Below, piece by piece: positions 21,149-30,100 of a stretch of 64,000 bases of DNA. Source of the DNA: Pectobacterium cacticida (GTDB taxonomy: Bacteria; Pseudomonadota; Gammaproteobacteria; Enterobacterales; Enterobacteriaceae). Location: NCBI RefSeq assembly GCF_036885195.1, contig NZ_CP133656.1:3410001-3474000 (forward strand), in the 5' to 3' direction. Both the position numbers and the translations under genes were made by a program. Numbering within the stretch: the first letter of the stretch is position 1; each line of letters begins with the position of its first letter. The notes beneath the pieces were generated by a model that ran no database searches, was not told where the DNA came from, and worked only from the letters and a program-made list of their open reading frames with translations.

Positions 21149-23275
21149 TTAAAACGCCAGTTCGCGGATTAATATCGCAGAGATGGCCTTCCAACCGCGA
21201 ATTACTAGGCTTTGCGCCTCGCCGTCTATCACTACCGTGCCCCGCAACACCTGCGGGGCGGTGCGTTCACCATCAGGCAGACGGAGTAATACGCGATAGA
21301 CCGCCTGTTCAGGGTGCAGTTTACGCTGCGCGTCGCTCAGCGTCGCGATGTCGCCGCCGTAAACCGAGGCCAGTTCGGGGACGGCGTTAAGATCGCGGGT
21401 CGCCGTATTGGCCATATCCACCAGCGTGAGCGGCAATGACGATCGGCTGACATCCTGTAAATAAAACGTACCCTTTGCGCCAATATGCAAGCGCTGCCAG
21501 TCTTTTTCCGACACGAAAGCTTCTACCAGCCCACCGGTGGGTTTGATTACCACAGCCAGCCATTCGCCCTGCGCCAGCCACTCGCCCGTTTCCAGCGGTG
21601 TCGCCATATCTGCCACCACGCCGTCTAGCGGCGCGCGCACGGTCAACTGTTCAGATTGCCGCTTTAATACCTGTAATCTTTGCAGCGCAGCGTCGTATTC
21701 TTGTTTGACGCGCTGATGATCGTCAGCTGCGTCTTTGTTGAAGACCTGAAAGGTTCTTTGCCAGTCCAGGGTGGCGATCTGGCGTTCCAACTGCTGTTGT
21801 TCATGCGCCAGCGAATCAGACGACAGCGTAAATAGCGGTTGTCCGGCGCGTATTGGCTGACCGACTTGTACCTCAATGCGCTGTACCATCGCCGACACCG
21901 GCATATACAAACGGCCTTGCTGTTCCGCGCGCAGCAGCGCTGGCGCATATACTCTGTGCTGCCAGGGAACGATCAACAAAAGCAAAAACACAGTGCTGAC
22001 GGTCAGCGTTATCACCCTATTACGGTTCATTCGATAATCCTTACGGCGTTTACTCCATTCGCGCACTTCATTCACGACAGGCATTACCACGAAGTAGCCG
22101 ATCTCAATAGCGAAAAGCACCATCCCCAATAGCTTGAACGCCATGTGGTACACCAGGATCGCGATACCGGTAAACAGGAAGAAGCGGTATACCCAGACGG
22201 CAAAGGCATAGCCCACCAGCGTGCGCTGTAGCCAACGCGGAAAGAGCTCCGGCGGCGCATCCCCTAAACCGAATAGCCATTCCCGCATCTGCCAACGCCC
22301 CATGGCAAAACCCCGCTGTTGCAGGTTCGGCACCTGTAACCCATCGGAAAGCAGGAAATACCCGTCGAAACGCATCAAGGGACTCAGGTTAATCGCCAGC
22401 GTCATGATCCAGGTGGTTGTCGCCAGCATAAAGGCGGCGCTACGCAGCATACCGTCTGGCAGGAAACTCCACGCCAGCGTTGCCCACGCCGCCAGCGCCA
22501 GTTCGGTCATCATACCCGCGGCGCCAATTGCCATGCGCTGTCGGCGACGGGGGAGCTTCCATGACCCAGACGTATCGGTATACAGCACCGGCATCATCAC
22601 CAGAAACGCGATGCCCATCGTGGCGACTCGCGCGCCAAAACGCTTGCAGGTATAGGCATGACCGAATTCATGCAGGATTTTAGTCAAACAGAGCGTCAGC
22701 CCCGCCAGCGCGGCCCCCTCTAGCGTGAAAAAATGTAAAAACGTATGCTTGAACGTTTCCCACTGACGCCCGGCGAGAAATAGCCCCAGCGCGCCAGCCA
22801 AGAGCGTCAGATGGAGAAAAGCCCGGCTGAAAAACGGTTCGACCCACGGTAGCGTCGCTCGCAAAAAACGATCGGGATGCCATAAGGGAATACGAAAAAA
22901 CAGATAATTCTTGAGCAGCTTGCGCCAGATCGAAACCCGCGATTGCGCCACCTGACGAGAAAACTGCGCCAGCGCATCGTCACCGGACACGCGCGTCAGG
23001 CTGTTGGCCCGTAAGAACTGATTGAAATAGTGCACATCGCTGTCATCCAGCGTCAGCGTGGAAGCCCGATTCACCTCGGCGACGATGTGCGCCGCATCGC
23101 CCAGCGACCAGCGCGAAAGCATCGCCATCTCGGCCCATCCAATACGGAAATAGAGGCCACGCAGCGGATCCTCCAGTGTCCAACTAGGCGATCCGTCGCG
23201 GTTTGCCGGCCCAGCATGTAGGATCAGTTCATCGCGCAGCGGGCTAAGCCCGGCAGCCGCGTTACCACCGACCAC
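21149..23275 (-). CDS. M50 metalloprotease fused to HlyD-like adaptor
   Basis: 708 residues. Residues 1-125 are soluble; about 155-410 hold several membrane segments with an intact zinc-protease signature HEFGH (202-206) and the partner motif N296-LSPLMRF-D304-G of site-2-type M50 peptidases. From about 425 come a further membrane anchor, a biotinyl-lipoyl-like pair (PVSAMVQRIEVQVGQPIRAGQ and VRAPLDGVVA) around a coiled coil (about 500-560), and a beta-rich end: the HlyD adaptor plan. It is the last gene of the long operon; GTG start 2 bp after the preceding stop. Probable role: inner-membrane part of an export machine, possibly processing the cargo. The fusion is clear; the role is inferred. 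Confidence 0.8.
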   Translation of the reverse strand: MVGGNAAAGLSPLRDELILHAGPANRDGSPSWTLEDPLRGLYFRIGWAEMAMLSRWSLGDAAHIVAEVNRASTLTLDDSDVHYFNQFLRANSLTRVSGDDALAQFSRQVAQSRVSIWRKLLKNYLFFRIPLWHPDRFLRATLPWVEPFFSRAFLHLTLLAGALGLFLAGRQWETFKHTFLHFFTLEGAALAGLTLCLTKILHEFGHAYTCKRFGARVATMGIAFLVMMPVLYTDTSGSWKLPRRRQRMAIGAAGMMTELALAAWATLAWSFLPDGMLRSAAFMLATTTWIMTLAINLSPLMRFDGYFLLSDGLQVPNLQQRGFAMGRWQMREWLFGLGDAPPELFPRWLQRTLVGYAFAVWVYRFFLFTGIAILVYHMAFKLLGMVLFAIEIGYFVVMPVVNEVREWSKRRKDYRMNRNRVITLTVSTVFLLLLIVPWQHRVYAPALLRAEQQGRLYMPVSAMVQRIEVQVGQPIRAGQPLFTLSSDSLAHEQQQLERQIATLDWQRTFQVFNKDAADDHQRVKQEYDAALQRLQVLKRQSEQLTVRAPLDGVVADMATPLETGEWLAQGEWLAVVIKPTGGLVEAFVSEKDWQRLHIGAKGTFYLQDVSRSSLPLTLVDMANTATRDLNAVPELASVYGGDIATLSDAQRKLHPEQAVYRVLLRLPDGERTAPQVLRGTVVIDGEAQSLVIRGWKAISAILIRELAF

Positions 23276-23277
23276 CG

Positions 23278-24633
23278 CTACACCCCCAGCCAGACACGCA
23301 GGGAGGCCAGCGGTTTACGCAGCAGATAAACGAACAGCACCGTGCGCTCCCCATACAGCTTCGCCGTCCCTTTCAGCCCCACGCGCAACTGCGGATCGTC
23401 CTGCGTGAAACGCGCGCGCAGCCGATAGGCCATCACATTATCCGGCGTCGGCGCGGCGCGATAGCCGATCTGCACCAACCGCGCATCCTGCGCCGCATTC
23501 GGCGCCACGTTGAGAAACAACCGCACATCGGCACCGTTCTCCAAGGCAATGGCATCGGCGGCCGGAAGCTGGATCTCCAATTCAATGTCATGTGGATTGG
23601 CGATCATCATGATCCTCTCCCCTACCGCCACAGAGCGACCAATTAAGTCGCTGGCGTCATCGAAAATAGCGATGCCGTCGCGTGGCGAGACCAGTTGCAT
23701 GCGAGCCAACTGCTGTTGCAGGAAATCCATGTCGCTTTGCGCCTGCTCACGGCGACTCTGCAGCACCGCCAGACTGGCTTTGCTATTGGCATCGAACAGC
23801 GCCTGTTGCTGCGCCTGACGGTATTGCGCATCGGCGCTGGCAAACGCCTGTCGCGCCGATTCCAGCCGATTTTGCAGCTCGCGCACATCCAGGCGCACCA
23901 GCGGCTGATTGGCGCTAACCACCTGATTAGGGCGAACCAGAATATCATCGATGACGCCCGCTACCGGTGCACGCACGATAACCGGCCGATGCGCGACGAT
24001 CTCCGCCGGCGCCAGTACCGATTGCCGCACCGGAATCAATAAGATCAACATCAGCGCTACGATCCCCGCCAACAGCCAACGCCGTTTCTTCGGGTTGACG
24101 TGCGTCTGCCGACGACGCGACTTGAGTAAACTCGACCAGGCGTGCGCATACGCTTCCGCTAATTTCTCCAGCAAGACCATCTCGGCAGGCTGCCAGGCGT
24201 CGTCTCGCGCCAAAATCAACACTAACGGCGTTTCTCCCTGCGGTAAACGCAGCGGTAGCCAGAGTAAAAATTCCGGCAAATGCTCCTGCCACAGCGCCCG
24301 ATCGTCGGCAGGTAGTTCCCGACATTGCAGCCTCTGCGTTTGACGCCCTTCCTCCTGCCACTGGCGACAGAGACGACTAAACTCAGTACAAAATGGCGCG
24401 TTAGGGTCGAGCAGGGCCAACCCAGACGCCGCTTGCAAACGCCGTTTATCACAATCCCACAGTAGCGCCTGCCGATACTTCACCAGATTGTGCGTCTCGT
24501 TGACGATAAAAAAGGCCAGCTCATCCTGGGTTTCACGCGCTCTGGCGCGGCTTTGCAACTGTAACAGTTCGGCCAGCAACGTCAGTCGGCTATCTTGCTC
24601 GGTTTGGGCCGTTGTCGTATGTCGTTCGGTCAT
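23278..24633 (-). CDS. HlyD-family adaptor with GAF-like N-terminus
   Basis: 451 residues. The first about 185 are a cytoplasmic GAF-like region (LVKYRQALLWDCDKRRLQAASGL, then LPLRLPQGETPLVLIL), followed by a single membrane segment (about 190-207), a lipoyl half (IVRAPVAGVIDDILVRPNQVV), a long coiled coil (about 255-310), the second lipoyl half (LVSPRDGIAIF) and a beta-barrel part. It therefore looks like a periplasmic adaptor with a possible cytoplasmic sensing or docking domain. It starts 4 bp inside the end of the preceding adaptor gene, so it is co-translated. Confidence 0.78.
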   Translation of the reverse strand: MTERHTTTAQTEQDSRLTLLAELLQLQSRARARETQDELAFFIVNETHNLVKYRQALLWDCDKRRLQAASGLALLDPNAPFCTEFSRLCRQWQEEGRQTQRLQCRELPADDRALWQEHLPEFLLWLPLRLPQGETPLVLILARDDAWQPAEMVLLEKLAEAYAHAWSSLLKSRRRQTHVNPKKRRWLLAGIVALMLILLIPVRQSVLAPAEIVAHRPVIVRAPVAGVIDDILVRPNQVVSANQPLVRLDVRELQNRLESARQAFASADAQYRQAQQQALFDANSKASLAVLQSRREQAQSDMDFLQQQLARMQLVSPRDGIAIFDDASDLIGRSVAVGERIMMIANPHDIELEIQLPAADAIALENGADVRLFLNVAPNAAQDARLVQIGYRAAPTPDNVMAYRLRARFTQDDPQLRVGLKGTAKLYGERTVLFVYLLRKPLASLRVWLGV

Positions 24634-25403
24634 GGCGACACGCTGCCCGTATCAGGCGCGGTTCTGTCCGTGGCGTCACTGATTTGCGCCACGCCGCTCA
24701 TCCCTGGCAGCAGCCCGGCGGTGGATTGTGTGATGCGGCCAAACACTTTCACCGATTGGCTGACCGGATCGACCGCCGAAGAAATGCGGCTGATTTCCGC
24801 CGGGTATGTCAGCCCGGTTTCATCCAGCTTAACCTGAAAAGCGCTGCCCTGTTTTAACCATGTAAGCCAGCGTGACGGCACGATCATTTCCAGTTCGAAC
24901 GCGCTATCGTCGTAGATCGCCAATAGCTCTTTCCCTTCCGGCACCGATTCCCAACGCTTCACCTTGGTTTCCGTCACGCGGCCGGAAAACGGGGCCTTAA
25001 TAACACAGCGTTGCAGCATGGCGCGATTCACCCCGCTTTCCGCCTGCGCCATTGATACCGCCGATCGCGCCTGATCGACATCCGACAGGCTGATCGAATT
25101 GAGTTTGTCTAACCGATTAGCGATCGCCAACTTCTTACGCGCCGCATTCTCTGCGGCGTTTGCGTAGTTCAGCTTTTCGCGTAGCACGGTACAGTCAAAC
25201 GTCACCAACGTATCGCCCTGCTTGAAGTGTTCACCTTCTTTTACCGCAATATCGGTGACTTTGGCGGCGATCTCGCTGGATAACACGGTGTAACGCTGCG
25301 CGCTAAGCTGTACGCGAATATCGCCCGTCGGCGCAGCCTGCCCCCACAGGGGCAGGCTCAATGCACTTACCAGTAACATTGGACGCAACATGCCGACGAC
25401 CAT
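24630..25403 (-). CDS. Periplasmic HlyD/RND-type adaptor
   Basis: 257 residues with a signal peptide (LLVSALSLPLWGQAAP), first lipoyl half (IAAKVTDIAVKEGEHFKQGD), a short coiled coil, second half (VIKAPFSGRVTETKV), and a beta domain ending in LPGMSGVAQI. Shorter than AcrA-type adaptors; it lacks the terminal membrane-proximal domain. Overlaps the TolC-like gene before it by 1 bp. With three adaptor-type proteins in one operon, the complex may have a mixed adaptor ring; that is inference. Confidence 0.78.
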   Translation of the reverse strand: MVVGMLRPMLLVSALSLPLWGQAAPTGDIRVQLSAQRYTVLSSEIAAKVTDIAVKEGEHFKQGDTLVTFDCTVLREKLNYANAAENAARKKLAIANRLDKLNSISLSDVDQARSAVSMAQAESGVNRAMLQRCVIKAPFSGRVTETKVKRWESVPEGKELLAIYDDSAFELEMIVPSRWLTWLKQGSAFQVKLDETGLTYPAEISRISSAVDPVSQSVKVFGRITQSTAGLLPGMSGVAQISDATDRTAPDTGSVSP

Positions 25404-27190
25404 TACCGCGAACCTCCTGCCTGTAACGATTGCAGGTTATCCCACATGTCGGTGTTCACCATGCTGTACGGTTTGCCCGCGATTGTCGTCATCGCGGTCG
25501 CGACCGGTTTATTTAAAACGGGCGTCGCGGTTGCCTTTGCCGCCACTGACGGCGCGGCGAGTGTCGCCAGAGAAAGACGTGGCACCGGCACTCCGCCTTG
25601 CGCGAGGTTGCTGGTGGTTCGGGCAATGGTATTGCTCAACGCGGCCAGGCTGACATCATTGACGTTATCCGGTAAGACATCCAGCCCCGCCGCCTGATAT
25701 ACCGCGCCGAGCGCATTTTGCACATCGGCGAAACTCCGATCGCGCGCGCGGGTGGTCAGGATCGTTTCTGTACTGACGCGAACCTGTTCCATCTGCGTTT
25801 CGGCGCGATGTTGTACGCTCAGTGTTGTTTGATTCAGGATACCGCGCTGAATTCGCGCCAGCTCCTGATAACGATTAAACATGCGCGTACTCTGCTGGTA
25901 TTCCTGCCAGGCGACGTTTACCTGCGTCAGCACCGCCATACGCAACGCCTGACGACGTACTTCCGCCAGATCTTCATTCGCTTGTCCGGCACGTTTTACC
26001 GATGACCATGACAGCACATTCAGCAAGTTGCCGCTGACCTGTACGCCCGCGTTGGCCCACTGGTGATTGACCAGATAGCTGTTGCTATCGCCGTTGATAC
26101 CGGCAAACAGCGACACGCCCGGCAGCAGACGCAGCAGCGATTTCCGGGTTTCCAGTACGCTATTACGCGCCAGATAGCTCTCTTCACGGACTTCCGGGCG
26201 TTTCACCATCGAGAAATTTTCCAGGTCGTCGAGCGAGTAGGCCATTTTGGGCGCGACCAGACTGCTTTCACTCGGTACGACGACGTCGTATTTGCTGGAG
26301 GGCGGTAAATTCATCAGCGCCGCCAGACGGGATTTCGCTACCACCAGATCGCTATCGACGATTTCCAGTTGTCGTACCATTTCCAGCATATTTTTCTGGA
26401 AACGCAGTGCTTCAACCGGTGCCAGTAAGCGTTGTCGCTCGGTCTGGCGCGCGTAATCCAGCGCCTGACGCGCCTGCGCCAGCGCGGTTGTCACTTCCGG
26501 CTGCAAACGCTGTGCCGTAGCGGCTTCCCAGTAGGCGGTACGCACCTGACGGGTAATATCGGCGACCACGCGACGGCGGCGTTCTTCCGCCGCCAACGCC
26601 TTGTTGGCCTGAACCTTGGCGTTAAAATAGCTGATACCGAAATCCAATACATTCCAGCTTAACGACAAATCGGCATTACGTGAGGTTTGATCCTGGCTAG
26701 TGGATGCTTCCAGCGATTGCCGACCTGTGGTCACCGACTCGCTGCTGGAACCTGCCACGTTGTCTCGGGTTTGCAGCCCGGCGCGTGCGGTCAACTTCGG
26801 CAAGAGCATATCCCAATTCTGTACGCCTAGGAGGTCGTCTTCCATCGCCTGCTCCATCAGCGCGACCCGCTGTTGCAGGTTATATTTCAGCGCCCGCGCG
26901 ATCGCCTCATCCAGGGTAATGGTGCCGCGCACCGGCTCCTGATTGGCGAACATCTGTGTTCTATCACTTAACGCCTGCGCGACCTGCTGCTCAGTCGTAA
27001 CCGGCTCCGGTTTGACGGCGCAACCTGCTAGCCCCAGACAGGCCAGCGTGACCGCTATTTTTAACGCCCGGGAACCGGCAGAGTGTTGCTTATTATTATC
27101 CCAAAGTTTCGCTATGTGCTGATTCACCAGGGTGCTCCCCATGTTATCGATTGAGTCATTATTGATTGAATAGAATTCACATGGCGCCAT
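25403..27190 (-). CDS. TolC-family outer membrane lipoprotein
   Basis: About 595 residues; ATG overlaps the preceding stop as TAATG, though Met17 (27142) is a possible start. A lipobox LGLAGC occurs near residue 57, unusually far from the first Met, so a later start or long n-region is likely. Two outer membrane efflux protein repeats follow with long helices (ARALKYNLQQRVALMEQAM, QARQALDYARQTERQR, then EDLAEVRRQALRMAVLTQ). It would form the outer membrane exit channel for the export system encoded with it. A low-complexity alanine-rich C-terminus follows. Confidence 0.85.
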   Translation of the reverse strand: MAPCEFYSINNDSIDNMGSTLVNQHIAKLWDNNKQHSAGSRALKIAVTLACLGLAGCAVKPEPVTTEQQVAQALSDRTQMFANQEPVRGTITLDEAIARALKYNLQQRVALMEQAMEDDLLGVQNWDMLLPKLTARAGLQTRDNVAGSSSESVTTGRQSLEASTSQDQTSRNADLSLSWNVLDFGISYFNAKVQANKALAAEERRRRVVADITRQVRTAYWEAATAQRLQPEVTTALAQARQALDYARQTERQRLLAPVEALRFQKNMLEMVRQLEIVDSDLVVAKSRLAALMNLPPSSKYDVVVPSESSLVAPKMAYSLDDLENFSMVKRPEVREESYLARNSVLETRKSLLRLLPGVSLFAGINGDSNSYLVNHQWANAGVQVSGNLLNVLSWSSVKRAGQANEDLAEVRRQALRMAVLTQVNVAWQEYQQSTRMFNRYQELARIQRGILNQTTLSVQHRAETQMEQVRVSTETILTTRARDRSFADVQNALGAVYQAAGLDVLPDNVNDVSLAALSNTIARTTSNLAQGGVPVPRLSLATLAAPSVAAKATATPVLNKPVATAMTTIAGKPYSMVNTDMWDNLQSLQAGGSR

Positions 27191-30100
27191 TACGACGCCG
27201 TCCCTGCTAACTGCGCCAAGGCGTTAAGTAATTCATCGTGTTCGTGGCGTGCTTCGATCTGCTCGCTAAACGCCGGTTTACCATCGTGGTGCGCCAGTTC
27301 CGTCATGGCATCCTGACGATCCGACACCGGTAGATCGGCCGCGGCCGGTTCACGCCACTGCGTTAACGGGACGGACGGCGCGACGCTTTCTACCACTGGG
27401 GCAACGCGTAAAGTAATAGGCAAGATCCGGCTGGAACCGTCGGCAGCCTGTGCTTTCAGAGAGAGCTGAATCTGGTTGACCTGCAACGCGCCCGCATCGA
27501 CGATGCGTACGACACCATGACGGCTATCGAAGTGAACCCATGAAGGCAACGGGTTGCCATTCGCCAGTTGCAGCGTCAGTGCGACGTGACCATCACGCGT
27601 GGTGAAAAGGCGTTGCGGCAGCGTAAACGCCAGCGCGCCGGTGCTGTCTGGCAGCAGCGAGCCCTGTAATGCGCTGAACGACGATTCGATGGCCGTCGCC
27701 TGACCACGAACGGTCTGGAATAGCGTAGATGTCGCCTCGGTAACCGGCGTACCGCGATCGCGGGAGGAGAAATTAACCGGTTCTAAATCAGGCATCAGGG
27801 ATGGCATGATGGGATCGATTCCCCATTCCCTTGAGCGCGCGCGCTCGGCCTCATTAAGCGAATCCAATACCGCCTGAGTGGTTGAATGCGCTGCCCGGTC
27901 CGTTGCCGCTCTGGAGCTGTCATAGTCGCTGGCGCGTAATTGCACGTCGTTGCGATCGTCCTGCTCTTGCGGTATTACGGCCCTCTGAATCGGGACAAAT
28001 GTCATTTCATTTTCAACAGTTAACGTCACCGTCAATGTAGCGCTACCCTGTGCGCTATCCTGAGCGGTCATCGTCAGCGTAAAGGTTCCCTCTTCTATTG
28101 GCGTACCGCTGATGGTTAACGTCGCCGGATCAAAGCTCAGCCCGGCAGGGAGCCCCTCAATTTGCCAATGCAGAATATCGCCTTTGGCGATATCGCTATC
28201 CGTAAATAAATCTTGCGGCAGAACATAATCGAAGCGTTCCCCTCCCCGCAATGTCGGTTCCAACGCCAGCCTCACCGTTTCCGCCGCAGCATCATTCCGC
28301 GTGGGAGGCGTATTAGCCTCGACCGTCAAGGAAAATGAGCGACTCGACTCGGCTTTGCCATCGTTGACGATAACGTCGATCGCGAACGCGCCCGCTTCGC
28401 TCGGTGTCCCCACAATTTGGCGCGTTTCAGCATCAAATCGCATGCCTTTAGGTAATCCATCCACTCGCCAGCTCAATGTATCGCCGTCCGGGTCGGTAAA
28501 CAGATTTTCCGGCAATTGCAATGACGAGGCATCGGGACTGATACCCACCATTAATGGCGGTACTATAAATTCTCCCGTCCCCGAGACAGGTATCGCGTTG
28601 ATCGCTACTGAGACATGCTGTGCAACAGAATCCAAATCACCGTCGTTGAATGTCACTGTCAGCGCGATGGTGTTTGTTTGCGGCACTGACGCACCAGCCC
28701 AACCATAGGCAATTTGCCGGATAGTCTCATTAGCCTGAACCGTGGTGACGCCATCTTTAAACGTGACAGTCAAAACACCATCGCTCGTCGCTGCCCATTG
28801 CGCTAATACATTGCCATCGTGGGCAATTTCATTATTAGCCAGCGTATATCCATTCCCTGAAATAAAACCAAACCGGCTGTCGGCATCGCCAGCGATACGA
28901 ATGGACGCGCCGCCATAGTTGCCATTGCCGTTAGCTGCGGCGTCCAGCTCAACGTCGGCGATATGTGTTACCGGTATCACTGGCACCATCTCGCCGTTAT
29001 TACTGATCTGCGGCCCGGAAACCTGCGGCGCCTGCGACACGTTGATCGCCTCTCCGGCTACGATCACCCCGCCATCCGGCGTCAGTGAAATCTGCCCTGC
29101 GTCGGTAATGCCCGACAGTGTGCCTTTCAGTTCGCCCGTGGTGGCGGCGTAATAGTTCAGCGTCCCGTCGGCAAGGGTAACGAATAGCGCCTTGCCGTCA
29201 GCAGACAGTGCAATATCTTCTACGGTTTGTTCACCCTTGATCGTTCTCAGATATGTCAACGCACCGGATTGGGCATCCAGACTAAAGGCATAAACTTTCT
29301 GCGGGTGGTTATGGATAATGGTTTCATCATTCCAGACAATGTAGGTGCTCGTTCTACTGTTGGCGACGAAAATCATGCTCCCGTCATCACTGACAGCAAT
29401 ATGCTGAAGATTTGCTAACGCCTCATCGCCCATACGGGTATACCCTAATAAATCAAGCTTACCGCTCTCATCGCGCTGATAGACAATCAGCGAAGAACCA
29501 TCAGAGGCATTCGTGACGACATAAACCAAATTACCTTGGCTGACGATATCCATGGGTTGCCATAGGTAGGGTGCATCCCACATGCTACCTTCTAGTACAC
29601 TGGTATAAGCCAACGTGCCCGTTTCCGTATTCCGGGCGAAATAAACTACGTTATAGCCATTAACGACATAGAGATTCTTGCCATCCTCCGACAAGGCCAT
29701 GCTTTGCATATTAGTGAGATTGCTATTATCCACATTAAAATCACTGACCAATGTGGTTTGGTAGGTGAGCACACCCTCTGCATCGGTGTTAAAGCACAGA
29801 AGTGCATTACCGTCCGCATGTAAGGCGTAGAGGTTCTTCCCATCGGCAGAGAGCACCATGTTTTTAATGCCATCCGCGCCATCCTCGGCGGAGTAGGTCG
29901 CTACATAATTCAGTTCACCGCTGTCCGCATTCTGGTTGAACAGGGCGATATTCCCTTGTGCATCCGCGATATAAATGCGGCTACCGTCTGAAGACGCTAC
30001 GCTGGCTTTGGGCATTCCGAGTCCCGGAATATCGGTAATATCCTGCACATGTTCTAAATCGCCCAATGACAGGACAGGATCAACCCCAATCGAGGGAGCA

